Part shown: positions 42,008 through 57,853 of the stretch, in pieces
Layout: each line of letters begins with the position of its first letter
Position numbering within the stretch: the first letter of the stretch is position 1
Source: Mycobacterium sp. 852014-52450_SCH5900713
Lineage (GTDB): Bacteria; Actinomycetota; Actinomycetes; Mycobacteriales; Mycobacteriaceae
Length of the DNA stretch: 64,000 nt
NCBI RefSeq assembly: GCF_001667075.1
Contig: NZ_LZIL01000033.1
Location: forward strand, 1-64,000
Direction of reading: 5' to 3'
Notes under the pieces: model-generated
The model's database searches: none
Told to the model about the DNA's origin: nothing
The model's input: only the letters and a program-made list of their open reading frames with translations
Position numbers and translations under genes: made by a program

Positions 42008-42763
42008 TCAGCCGCTGGTCTTTTCCCGCAGGAACGCGATGTCGTCCTTGCGGCCCTCGTCCGCCGTCTCGCAGATGACGGGCGCGTCCGCCGACCTGAC
42101 GACCGCGGCCAGCAGCTCGGGATCGATCTGGCCGGTGCCGAAGTTGGCGTGCCGGTCGGCACCCGAGCCGGCGGCGTCGCGCGAGTCGTTGCAGTGCACC
42201 AGGTCGATGCGTCCGGTCAGGGCCCTGATCCTGTCGACCGCATCAATCAGCGCCTCCCCGGCGGCCCATGCGTGACAGGTGTCCAGGCAGAATCCAATGC
42301 CCTTGTCGCCGATGCGATCCCAGAGCCTGCCGATGGTGTCGAAGTGGCGGGCCATCGCATGGTCGCCGCCGGCGGTGTTCTCCAGGAACACCTGCACGTC
42401 TGTTTCCAGATAGTCCAGCGCCTTGACCCAGCGCTCGAAGCCGGCATCCATGTCGTTGTCGTCGGCATGGCCGCCGTGCACGATCACGGCGGTCGCGTTG
42501 ATCTCCGAGGCGGCGTCGCAGGTGTCCTGCAGGATCTTGCGCGACGGGATGCGGATACGGTTGTTGGCCGATGCCACGTTGATCAGATACGGCGCGTGGA
42601 CGTACAGCGGGATGGTGGACGCCTTGAGCACCTCGGCGTCATCGCGCGGCTTGGGCTTCTTCCAGCTCTGCGGGTTACCCAGGAAGAACTGCACCGCGTC
42701 GGCGCCGTCCGCCTGCGCGGCGGCCAGCGGGTCGTCGTTGTGGACGTGTGAACCGATGAGCAC
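42008..42763 (-). CDS. nfo: Endonuclease IV (AP endonuclease)
   Basis: A 251-residue endonuclease IV (End, Rv0670). It cleaves abasic sites in base-excision repair with three zinc ions. The TIM-barrel motifs are visible: [36 protein letters not shown] and [25 protein letters not shown] start. It is followed by lpqP on the same strand. Confidence 0.96.
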   Translation of the reverse strand: MLIGSHVHNDDPLAAAQADGADAVQFFLGNPQSWKKPKPRDDAEVLKASTIPLYVHAPYLINVASANNRIRIPSRKILQDTCDAASEINATAVIVHGGHADDNDMDAGFERWVKALDYLETDVQVFLENTAGGDHAMARHFDTIGRLWDRIGDKGIGFCLDTCHAWAAGEALIDAVDRIRALTGRIDLVHCNDSRDAAGSGADRHANFGTGQIDPELLAAVVRSADAPVICETADEGRKDDIAFLREKTSG

Positions 42764-42790
42764 GCGGCCAGTGTAGTTGGCGAGCGGCCG

Positions 42791-43438
42791 TCATCGCCGC
42801 CAGAACAAGTGATGCGTGACCCCACTGGCGCTGGGCACGACCTCGTGGTGGAACCTGTCCTCGAGCTCTTCAGGGGACTCCCAGAGGCGCGATCCGGCGC
42901 CGATCTCCACATCCGCGACCGCAACGTGAAGAGCGTCGACGACGCCCGCGTCCAGAAATCGGCGCACGGTGCTCGCGCCACCGCCGAGCCGGACATCCTT
43001 GCCGCCGGCGGCGAGCTTCGCCTGCTCCAGGACGCTCATCGGATCTCCCGAGACGAAGTGAAATGTCGTGTCCGACAGTGCCAACGGCGGGCGGTCATAG
43101 TGCGTCATGACGAACACCGGGGTATGGAACGGCGGCTCGTCACCCCACCACCCCTGCCAGTCGGGGTGGTCCTGCCATCGGCCGCGGTACGGGCTGAACT
43201 TGTTGCGACCCATGATCTCCGCGCCGATGTTGTTGGTGAAGTCGCGGATGAAGTAGTCGTCGAGGCCGCGATTCCCGCCGGGCTCGCTGCGGCCCACCCA
43301 ACTCGCGGTCGCGCCGGCCCAGGCGAACAGGGCACCTTGGTCGGCGTCGCCGAACGGGCGCTCGAAGCACTGGTTGAGCCCGGCGCCGAACCCATCACGC
43401 GACAACATGAAATTCTGGACTCTGAGCAGTTGGGCCAC
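42791..43438 (-). CDS. RibD C-terminal / dihydrofolate-reductase-like protein
   Basis: A 215-residue protein of the RibD_C/DHFR-like superfamily: MLSRDGFGAG at the N-terminus, FVMTHYDRPPL, then the NADPH-loop-like KDVRLGGGASTVRRFLDAG and a C-terminal ALHVAVADVEIGAGSRLW. Such proteins are often NADPH-dependent reductases; this one's substrate is unknown. The GTG at 43438 has CAGGAGG just upstream; 31 earlier codons in the frame are not supported. M. tuberculosis has a ceramidase gene (Rv0669c) at this place instead. Confidence 0.88.
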   Translation of the reverse strand: MAQLLRVQNFMLSRDGFGAGLNQCFERPFGDADQGALFAWAGATASWVGRSEPGGNRGLDDYFIRDFTNNIGAEIMGRNKFSPYRGRWQDHPDWQGWWGDEPPFHTPVFVMTHYDRPPLALSDTTFHFVSGDPMSVLEQAKLAAGGKDVRLGGGASTVRRFLDAGVVDALHVAVADVEIGAGSRLWESPEELEDRFHHEVVPSASGVTHHLFWRR

Positions 43439-43582
43439 GCATTCCTCCTGAGGTCTTCTACGGTCAATAGGTAGACCTGGACCGATGGCGGAACTCATCG
43501 CCGTTGGCCGCTTCGACTGACGAGCAGACACGAAATCGCGCCGGCGCAGCCAGATTCATGCAATATCTGCTCGCGAACAAGA

Positions 43583-43613
43583 AAAGAGCCCCCGCACTGG
43601 GCGGGAGCTCTTT
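43583..43613 (-). terminator. rpoBC terminator
   Basis: Hairpin with arms AAAGAGC and GCTCTTT plus an inner CCCGC/GCGGG pair, 9 bases after the rpoC stop and followed on the minus strand by TTTTCTTG. A classical intrinsic terminator, rare in such GC-rich DNA. Confidence 0.85.
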
Positions 43614-43622
43614 CTCGTCGAA

Positions 43623-47594
<3,972 letters not shown>

Positions 47595-47611
47595 TTAGTA
47601 ACTAAAAGTGA

Positions 47612-51333
<3,722 letters not shown>

Positions 51334-51339
51334 CGTCCA

Positions 51340-51368
51340 ACAATAGCGCAGGGCGGCGCATTCCTCAA
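51340..51368 (-). promoter_or_regulatory. rpoBC promoter
   Basis: TTGAGG (51368-51363), a 17-base spacer and TATTGT (51345-51340) on the minus strand. The -10 hexamer is identical to that of rpsL. Expected start near 51333. Confidence 0.7.
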
Positions 51369-51526
51369 CTGTCCAGCACAAGCGATCCAGGGACATCGGC
51401 GCTGGCTGGCATCTCGACTTTCCACTGGATACATGCTGCCCAACAGACTGGCCGGTTTACGGCTCGTCGTCAAGAGGGCGGGCCGGGGAGTTACGCGAAG
51501 TTATCGCGAAAACTCGGACCGGGTCT

Positions 51527-52537
51527 TTAGTCGCCGACTTCGTGCGCGCGGTACTTGTGGGTGCCCTCCATGTCGTCGATGATCGCGGCCTGCGCCTTCT
51601 GCGGCAGGGTGTGCAGAATCTCGCGCACCCGGGCCTGGCGGCGGGCGACGGCCTTGCGCTCCGGCATACCCGGCGAGGCGACGATCTGCGGGGGCACTCC
51701 CTCGATCTCCTCGACACCGCCGGCGTGCTGGCCGGCCTCGAGGGCGGCCTGCTCCTCGGCCATGGTCGACTCGTCCTTTTCCTCGGACATGCCGATCGGC
51801 CCGATGCGGCGGCCGTTGAGGAACTGCCGCACGACCGGCTCGTCGCTGGTCAGCAGCACCTCGCGCGGGCCGAACATGACCAGCTTGCGCCGGAAAAGCA
51901 TGCCCATGTTGTCCGGCACGGTGCGGGCGATGTTGATGTTGTGCGTGACGATCAGGACGGTGGCGTCGATTTGGGCGTTGATGTCGAGGATCAGCTGGCT
52001 CAGGTAGGCGGTGCGAACCGGGTCCAGACCCGAGTCGGGCTCGTCGCAAAGGATGATCTGCGGGTCCATCACCAGGGCGCGGGCCAGGCTGGCGCGCTTG
52101 CGCATACCACCCGAGATCTCGCCGGGGAACTTCTTCTCGTCGCCGCCCAGACCCACCAGGGTCAGCTTCTCCATGACGATGTCACGGATCTCGCCTTCCT
52201 TCTTCTTGGTGTGCTCGCGCAGCGGGAAGGCGGCGTTGTCGAACAGGTTCATCGAACCGAACAGCGCGCCGTCCTGGAACATGACGCCGAACAGCGTGCG
52301 GATCTCGTAGAGCTCCTTGGCCGAGCACTGCAGGATGTCGGTGCCGTCGATCACGACCGAGCCGCGCTCCGGCCGCAGCAGACCGATCAGGGACTTCAGG
52401 AACACCGATTTGCCGGTACCCGACGGCCCCAGCAGGACGCTGACCTCCCCGGCGGGGATCTCCAGCGTCACGTCTTCCCAAATCCTCGACGACCCGAAGG
52501 ACTTCGTGAGGCCGTTCACCTCAATAGCGACACCCAT
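51527..52537 (-). CDS. mkl: Mce-transporter ATPase Mkl (MceG)
   Basis: A 336-residue ABC ATPase that energises several Mce lipid importers. Walker A is GPSGTGKS (37-44), the signature ISGGMRKR and Walker B IILCDEPDSGLDP follow. The C-terminal 90 residues (from about VRQFLNGRRIGPIGMSEEKDE) are the actinobacterial extension. The ATG at 52537 matches the conserved MGV start; the M. tuberculosis annotation begins about 23 codons earlier. It is not next to any mce operon, as in M. tuberculosis. Confidence 0.95.
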   Translation of the reverse strand: MGVAIEVNGLTKSFGSSRIWEDVTLEIPAGEVSVLLGPSGTGKSVFLKSLIGLLRPERGSVVIDGTDILQCSAKELYEIRTLFGVMFQDGALFGSMNLFDNAAFPLREHTKKKEGEIRDIVMEKLTLVGLGGDEKKFPGEISGGMRKRASLARALVMDPQIILCDEPDSGLDPVRTAYLSQLILDINAQIDATVLIVTHNINIARTVPDNMGMLFRRKLVMFGPREVLLTSDEPVVRQFLNGRRIGPIGMSEEKDESTMAEEQAALEAGQHAGGVEEIEGVPPQIVASPGMPERKAVARRQARVREILHTLPQKAQAAIIDDMEGTHKYRAHEVGD

Positions 52538-52706
52538 CAGAGATCCTTCCGTCGACGCGCATGCCCGCCACCTGCCCTTTTATGTGGCATGAGTCACTGT
52601 AGCGCACGCTTGCTGCACGGCATCAGGGTTGCGCGGCACAGCCGACAAAAATTGGCTGACCTGAGATCCGGCCGCGCTCGGCGCCGGGCGTGCTATTCAA
52701 CTCACG

Positions 52707-54200
52707 TTAGCCAGTGGGCGCCCAGTTGCCGTGGAAGCCCATCGGCACCCGCTGCGGCAGGTGCACGGTAGCCACCGGCTCGAGCGTCGCGGCGTCCAGC
52801 AAGACCAACTGGCCTTCGTCGCGGCCGCGGTGATAGCCGTAGCCCAGCAGAATGCCGTCGTCCTCGGCTCGTTTTGTCGTGCCGGCGCCGGGGTTGGGCA
52901 CAAAGGACATCTCGCCGAGCAAAAGGTCCGGATCGAGCGGCGCGACGACGCTGCCCCCGGTCGCGTAGTCGTGCTTGTACAGTGCCGGCGCGGCGCCCTG
53001 GAAGGACGCGCCGACGGTGTAGCCGAAGCGGTGTTCCCGGCCCAGCAGCGTCTCGTTGATCCGCGGGAATTCCTGCGGCCGGTCGTCGCGGCATTCGGTG
53101 CTCACCGCGCCGCTCGCGAGGTTGATGGTCCAGCGTTCGAGGGTCGGCGGGGATTCGCCGGGCCCGCGCCGGTCGCGGTCGAACATTCGCGCGTACCGCA
53201 CCACGTCGAGCACCAAAATCTCGGTCCCGTCCCGCATCTCGGAGTAGGCGTTGAGTGGGTGGTAGACGTAGCAGGGTTCGATGTCGAACCAGCGGATGTC
53301 GGAGTTTGCGCCCTCGCGCGGCATGACCCCGATGCGCGCCGGGTAGTCGGGGTCCCAGGCGTACGGCATCCGGTCGGAGTGCTTCGGGTTCCGGTTCATC
53401 ATCGCGCTGATCGGGCTCGGCACCCGTACGCGCCCGATCAGCGACTGCATCACCAGCCGGGCCGGCAGGCCGAGCCAGCGGGGCATGGCCGCCGGCAGCA
53501 CCTGCATCGGGTCGAACGTCACCGGCAGGTCGTAGACGACGACGTAGGAGTCGGTCAGCGAGAAGTCGTGCATCATCGGCGACCCCGACACCTCGATGTC
53601 CACCGTGCGGCGCGCGCGCCCCTGGGTGTCGATCACCGAATACTGCACGGTCCGCCCGCGGGCGAACGAGTAAGAGACGGCGTGCAATTCGCCGGTGCGC
53701 GGATCGCGGTGCGGGTGGGCGGTGTAGCCGCCGGCCAGGGTGCCGTCGAAGTCGCAGGTCCCGATGGTGTCCAGCTCGTTGGTCAGCTCGTAGTTGGCCA
53801 CACCGCCCTCGACCAGAGCCAGCGTGCGCCCGGCGTGGGCCAGGACGTTGGTGTTGGCGCCCAGCGAGAGCATCCCCGCCCGGGGGTCGAGCCGGCGCGG
53901 CGTCGGCTCGCCCAGGGCGCCGCACACCGACAGGCTGCGTACCCAGCGGTTGCGGTACCACTGGGCTTTCCCGTCGCGCAGCGCGACGCCGTGCACCATC
54001 CCGTCGCCGCTGAACCAGTGATAGGTGGCGGGGTCGACCTCCTCGGCCGGGTTGGGTCCGTTGCGCAGATAGCGTCCGTCGAGGTGCTCCGGGATGTGCC
54101 CCGTGACCGGCAGGTCGGTGGCGGTCACTTCGGCGCGCACCGGCGCCAGCAAGCCCTCCAGATAGGGATTCCGGGTTTCGGCGGTTTGCACTGACGTCAT
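52707..54200 (-). CDS. Carotenoid cleavage oxygenase (Rv0654-like)
   Basis: A 497-residue non-haem iron dioxygenase. The four iron-ligand histidines are recognisable: AHPHRD (162/164), MMHDFS (H211), YHPLNAY (H314) and GFHGNW (H490). It cleaves a polyene or stilbene-like double bond; the M. tuberculosis homologue cleaves carotenoids. The ATG at 54200 follows AGGAG; 27 extra upstream codons run over the operator and are rejected. It diverges from a TetR gene over a perfect inverted repeat. Confidence 0.93.
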   Translation of the reverse strand: MTSVQTAETRNPYLEGLLAPVRAEVTATDLPVTGHIPEHLDGRYLRNGPNPAEEVDPATYHWFSGDGMVHGVALRDGKAQWYRNRWVRSLSVCGALGEPTPRRLDPRAGMLSLGANTNVLAHAGRTLALVEGGVANYELTNELDTIGTCDFDGTLAGGYTAHPHRDPRTGELHAVSYSFARGRTVQYSVIDTQGRARRTVDIEVSGSPMMHDFSLTDSYVVVYDLPVTFDPMQVLPAAMPRWLGLPARLVMQSLIGRVRVPSPISAMMNRNPKHSDRMPYAWDPDYPARIGVMPREGANSDIRWFDIEPCYVYHPLNAYSEMRDGTEILVLDVVRYARMFDRDRRGPGESPPTLERWTINLASGAVSTECRDDRPQEFPRINETLLGREHRFGYTVGASFQGAAPALYKHDYATGGSVVAPLDPDLLLGEMSFVPNPGAGTTKRAEDDGILLGYGYHRGRDEGQLVLLDAATLEPVATVHLPQRVPMGFHGNWAPTG

Positions 54201-54209
54201 CGCTGAGCT

Positions 54210-54239
54210 CCTATAACATCGATATGACGCTGTTATAGG
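54210..54239. promoter_or_regulatory. TetR operator, perfect inverted repeat
   Basis: CCTATAACA (54210-54218) and TGTTATAGG (54231-54239) are exact complements 12 bases apart, between the divergent oxygenase and TetR genes. The right arm lies just ahead of the TetR start and the left arm includes the Shine-Dalgarno region of the oxygenase, so binding would silence both. Confidence 0.75.
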
Positions 54240-54262
54240 TAACGTACGCCGCGGATGGGAAG

Positions 54263-54964
54263 ATGGCAACGATGACTTCACAAGCGACTTCGGGCACCAC
54301 GCCGGCCGGGCAACGCAGTGTCCGGGACGAGATGCTGTCCGCGGCCGTCGACCTGCTGAACGAGCATGGGCCCGACGCCCTGCAGACCCGCAAGGTCGCC
54401 GGCGCGGCGGGGACGTCGACGATGGCGGTGTACACCCATTTCGGCGGGATGCGGGGCCTGATCGCCGAGGTGGCCGCGGAGGGGCTGCGGCAGTTCGACG
54501 CCGCGCTGACCGTGCCGGAGACGGCCGACCCGGTCGCCGATGTGTTCGCTCTCGGCGCCGCGTACCGGCGCTATGCGATCGAGCGACCGCACATGTATCG
54601 CCTGATGTTCGGCAGTACCAGCGCTCATGGCATCCATGCCCCGGCGGGCAACGTCCTGGCCCTCACGGTCGCCGAGATCGAGCGGCACGTTCCCAGCTTC
54701 GCGCATGTGGTTCGCGCAGTGCAGCGGTCGGTGCGGGCGGGGCGAATCACCGTTGGTTCCGCAGCCGACGACGCGACCGTCGTTTCCACAGCCGCCCAGT
54801 TCTGGGCGTTGCTTCACGGATTCGTCATGCTCGAACTGGCCGGCTTCTACGGCGACGACGGCGCCGCCGTCGTGCCGGTGATGGACGAAATGACGTTGAA
54901 ACTGTTTGTGGCGCTGGGTGATTCACCAGAACGGGTGGCGCAATCCCTGCGGTCGGCGGGCTGA
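54263..54964 (+). CDS. TetR-family regulator (Rv0653c-like)
   Basis: A 233-residue TetR protein; M. tuberculosis Rv0653c has about 231. The helix-turn-helix is ALQTRKVAGAAGTSTMAVYTHF and the C-terminal domain has QFWALLHGFVMLELAGF of the WHG type, similar to the TetR at 34382. GGGAAG precedes the ATG; a second ATG three codons on is possible. It probably controls the divergent carotenoid oxygenase and itself. Confidence 0.92.
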   Translation: MATMTSQATSGTTPAGQRSVRDEMLSAAVDLLNEHGPDALQTRKVAGAAGTSTMAVYTHFGGMRGLIAEVAAEGLRQFDAALTVPETADPVADVFALGAAYRRYAIERPHMYRLMFGSTSAHGIHAPAGNVLALTVAEIERHVPSFAHVVRAVQRSVRAGRITVGSAADDATVVSTAAQFWALLHGFVMLELAGFYGDDGAAVVPVMDEMTLKLFVALGDSPERVAQSLRSAG

Positions 54965-54971
54965 GCACACG

Positions 54972-55009
54972 AAACCCCCGGGGGCGCCGCAGCGCGGTCC
55001 CGGGGGTTT
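54972..55009. terminator. Bidirectional terminator
   Basis: Perfect 11-base arms AAACCCCCGGG and CCCGGGGGTTT with a 16-base loop, between the convergent TetR gene and rplL. The flanking A and T runs allow it to work on both strands. Confidence 0.85.
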
Positions 55010-55020
55010 TGCGAGTGGAG

Positions 55021-55413
55021 CTACTTGACGGTGACGGTGGCGCCGGCGGCCTCGAGCTTGGTCTTGGCCTCCTCTGCGGCCTCCTTGGCGACCTTCTCCA
55101 GCAGCGGCTTGGGCGCGCCGTCGACCAGGTCCTTGGCCTCCTTGAGGCCCAGGCCGGAGACGATCTCGCGGACCACCTTGATGACACCGATCTTCTTGTC
55201 GCCGGCGGCCTCGAGGATGACGTCGAACTCGGACTGCTCCTCGGCGGCCTCGGCGGGGGCGCCACCGGCGGCCGGGCCGGCCGCGGCGACGGCGACCGGG
55301 GCGGCCGCGGTGACCTCGAAGGTCTCCTCGAACTTCTTGACGAAGTCGGAGAGCTCCAGCAGGGTCATTTCCTTGAAGGCGTCGAGCAGGTCGTCGGTAG
55401 ACATTTTCGCCAT
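55021..55413 (-). CDS. rplL: 50S ribosomal protein L7/L12
   Basis: A 130-residue L7/L12: N-terminal dimerisation and L10-binding segment, an Ala/Gly-rich hinge (about 38-58) and the C-terminal factor-binding domain [22 protein letters not shown]. It stimulates EF-G and EF-Tu. It follows rplJ after 33 bases. Confidence 0.98.
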   Translation of the reverse strand: MAKMSTDDLLDAFKEMTLLELSDFVKKFEETFEVTAAAPVAVAAAGPAAGGAPAEAAEEQSEFDVILEAAGDKKIGVIKVVREIVSGLGLKEAKDLVDGAPKPLLEKVAKEAAEEAKTKLEAAGATVTVK

Positions 55414-55446
55414 GGTGTGTGGGTCCTTCCTAATTTCCGGTTGGGG

Positions 55447-56061
55447 TTATTCGGCTTCGGCCGGGGTTTCCGGAGCCTCAGTGGGTGCTTCCGAAGCTGG
55501 TTCTGGGGCGGCCGCCGCAGGCGCCTCTGCCGCCTGCGCAGGCGCTTCTGCCGCCTTCTTTTCCTGCAGGGCGGCCGCGAGGCGGGCAACCTGCGAGGCG
55601 GGCGCGTTGAACAGGCCGGCGGCCTTGGCGAGGTTGCCCTTCATCGCGCCGGCCAGCTTGGCCAGCAGCACCTCGCGCGACTCCAGGTCGGCGATGCGCT
55701 CGACCTCGGCGACGGTCAACGCGCGGCCGTCCATGTAGCCGCCCTTGATGACCAGCGCCTTGTTGTCCTTGGCGAAGGTCTTGATCGCCTTGGCCGCGTC
55801 GACCGGTTCCCCGGTAACGAACGCGATGGCGGTGGGCCCGGCGAACAGTTCGTCGAGACCTTCCACGCCGGCTTCCGACGCCGCGCGCTTGATCAGCGTG
55901 TTCTTGGCCACCGAGTAGGTGGCCGATCCGCTCAGCGACCGGCGCAGGTCGGCCAGGTTGGCCACGGTCAAACCGCGGTACTCGGTGATCAGGGTCGCGG
56001 TCGCCTCCCTGAACTGCTCGGCGATGTCTGCAACGGCGGTGGCTTTGTCAGCCCTGGCCAT
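55447..56061 (-). CDS. rplJ: 50S ribosomal protein L10
   Basis: A 204-residue L10 that anchors L7/L12 dimers to the stalk. The core has [19 protein letters not shown] and [12 protein letters not shown]. An extra C-terminal tail of about 35 residues rich in Ala, Glu and Pro is present. TCAGGAGG precedes the ATG. L10 usually represses its own operon through the mRNA leader just upstream. Confidence 0.97.
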   Translation of the reverse strand: MARADKATAVADIAEQFREATATLITEYRGLTVANLADLRRSLSGSATYSVAKNTLIKRAASEAGVEGLDELFAGPTAIAFVTGEPVDAAKAIKTFAKDNKALVIKGGYMDGRALTVAEVERIADLESREVLLAKLAGAMKGNLAKAAGLFNAPASQVARLAAALQEKKAAEAPAQAAEAPAAAAPEPASEAPTEAPETPAEAE

Positions 56062-56264
56062 GCGTACCTCCTGAAGTGAAAGCGATCCGACGTGTCGTCT
56101 GTGATTCACCCTTAGAACGAAGTACGCCCCGGCGCAGGATGCGGCCGGGGCGTGAAAGACGCCGGCGCGTGCCGGCGTTGTTGCCTCGTCCTCCTGCGTG
56201 GGCCGCCGGGATGCTCCCGGACCTTCAACCGATTTCTCGGTGACCGACGGTCTTCGGTGGATCG
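56062..56264 (-). ncRNA. L10 (rplJ) leader
   Basis: About 200 bases before rplJ hold strong hairpins: CGCCCCGG.../...CCGGGGCG at 56125-56152, ACGCCGGC/GCCGGCGT at 56159-56178, and the purine-rich ACGCAGGAGGACGAGGC near 56185-56202. Size and position fit the L10(L12) autoregulatory leader. Assigned by position and look, not by a covariance model. Confidence 0.55.
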
Positions 56265-56270
56265 GCCATC

Positions 56271-56300
56271 AGGATAGCCTGACCCGCCCCCGTCAGCCAA
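56271..56300 (-). promoter_or_regulatory. rplJ promoter
   Basis: TTGGCT (56300-56295), an 18-base spacer and TATCCT (56276-56271) on the minus strand; start expected near 56264. Confidence 0.55.
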
Positions 56301-56327
56301 AACGGGGCCTTAAGACGGCCGGGGCGG

Positions 56328-57236
56328 TCAGCCGAGGGCCGCCAGCCGGGCGGCGCCGACCAGTCCGGCCGCACCGCCGAGTTCGGCGGGCACCACCCGC
56401 AGACCGACCAGGAAGTCCAGCCTGGCGTACTCGGCCAGCTTCGCCCGCAAGGGGTCGAAGAGCAGCCGGCCGGAGTTCGCGACTCCTCCCCCGATGACGA
56501 CGATATCCAGGTCGCAGACCGCGCCGACCGAGGCGATCATCGCCGCGAGCGCGGTAGCTCCCCGGCGGAACGCCCGAGTGGCGACGGCCTCACCCGCCGC
56601 CGCCGCGGCGGCCAGGTCCCGGGCGCCGGCGGCGGGCGGCGCGGACCAACCGTTTGCCCGCGCCCAACGCACCATCGACGGTCCGGACGCGATGGTCTCG
56701 ACGCAGCCGCGACCGCCGCACACGCAGGGCGGCCCCTCGTCCTCCACCACCACGTGCCCGACGTGGCCGGCATTGCCGGTGCGGCCGGTGTAGGGGACGC
56801 CGCCGAGCACCAATCCGCCGCCCACACCGGTGGACACCACCATGCCCAGCAGGAAATCGGCGCCGCGACCCGCGCCGCGCCAATGCTCACCCAGCGCCAT
56901 GCACAACCCGTCGCCGCCGAGCCGTACCGGCACACCCGGCACGGCGGCGGCCACCCTGTCGCGCAGCGGAAAGCCTTGCCAGCCCTTGATGTTGATGGGG
57001 CTGACGGTTCCGCGGCGCAGGTCGATGGGGCCGGCTGAACCGATGCCCACGGCGGCGACCGCACCGTCGGCCGCGCGCAGCGCGTCGGCGATGGCCGCGT
57101 CGACCGCCGCCCAGACCTCGTCCGCTCCGCCGCCGGCCGGCGTGGGCCGGATGACGGTGTGCACCAGCGCGCCATCGGGATCGACGAGGCCGGCGGCGAT
57201 CTTGGTGCCGCCGATGTCCAGACAAAGGGTGAGCAT
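56328..57236 (-). CDS. ROK-family sugar kinase
   Basis: A 302-residue ROK kinase (Rv0650-like). The ATP motif is CLDIGGTKIAAGLVD (5-19), a second phosphate loop is VVSTGVGGGLVLGG, and the zinc motif reads PCVCGGRGCVETIASG (Cys-x-Cys-x2-x2-Cys). Glucokinase is the likeliest activity. It lies 5 bases after the Rv0649-like gene, forming a small operon with the alpha-mannosidase, so it may phosphorylate a sugar released from mannosides. Confidence 0.92.
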   Translation of the reverse strand: MLTLCLDIGGTKIAAGLVDPDGALVHTVIRPTPAGGGADEVWAAVDAAIADALRAADGAVAAVGIGSAGPIDLRRGTVSPINIKGWQGFPLRDRVAAAVPGVPVRLGGDGLCMALGEHWRGAGRGADFLLGMVVSTGVGGGLVLGGVPYTGRTGNAGHVGHVVVEDEGPPCVCGGRGCVETIASGPSMVRWARANGWSAPPAAGARDLAAAAAAGEAVATRAFRRGATALAAMIASVGAVCDLDIVVIGGGVANSGRLLFDPLRAKLAEYARLDFLVGLRVVPAELGGAAGLVGAARLAALG

Positions 57237-57241
57237 CGCGA

Positions 57242-57853
57242 TCAGTGCCGATGGACGTTGTCGGGTTGGCGGGGGTCGCCGGGATGCTCGTAGCCGGGAG
57301 CGAGCCGCACCAGCTCGGCGCGCCGCGCGTCCAGCCAGACCCGGAAGGCGCGCCGCCGCGCGGCGCCCCGCAGCCGGTCGGCGATCGCCGGCCGGACGTC
57401 GTCCAGCGGCGGGCCGACCGGTGCGGGGACCCGCCAGCCGTGCTGCTCGTGACGCGGTTCGGCGAACCGGAGCGGGTTGCGGGCGTGGTAGGCGGCCACC
57501 TCCTCGTCGGTGACGCTCGCCGCGGCGGTGATGTCGGCGAAGAGCGCTCGCGCACGCGCGTCGGCCAGCGCGGCCGCGGCGATGCTGCCGAGCTCCAGCC
57601 GGGCCGTCGCGTCGGGCAGCAGTTCGGCCTCGCTCGGCGCACCCGCCCCGGTCAGGCCGCGCGCGTCGGCCTCGGCGGCGACAACCCGCCCGGTCACGAT
57701 CAGCTGGGTCAGCCAGCGCCGCAGTTGACGCCCCTCCGCGGTGCCGCCGGCCGGGAGCGCGGCCGCGGCCCGCCCGCCGCGCAGCCGCGCCTCGGCCGCG
57801 TCGACCTCGTCGACAAGCACCGGAACGCCGGCCACCGTCGCGACCACGCTCAT
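57242..57853 (-). CDS. Rv0649-like protein (position of fabD2)
   Basis: A 203-residue protein at the position that M. tuberculosis annotation calls fabD2. I see no GHSxG nucleophile motif or histidine expected of a malonyl-CoA:ACP transacylase. The sequence is helical and Ala/Arg-rich (VLVDEVDAAEARLRGG, LRRWLTQLIVTGRVVAAEA, VTDEEVAAYHARNPLRF) and looks more like a SurA/PpiC N-terminal chaperone domain. The ATG overlaps the mannosidase stop as ATGA. Function uncertain. Confidence 0.75.
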   Translation of the reverse strand: MSVVATVAGVPVLVDEVDAAEARLRGGRAAAALPAGGTAEGRQLRRWLTQLIVTGRVVAAEADARGLTGAGAPSEAELLPDATARLELGSIAAAALADARARALFADITAAASVTDEEVAAYHARNPLRFAEPRHEQHGWRVPAPVGPPLDDVRPAIADRLRGAARRRAFRVWLDARRAELVRLAPGYEHPGDPRQPDNVHRH

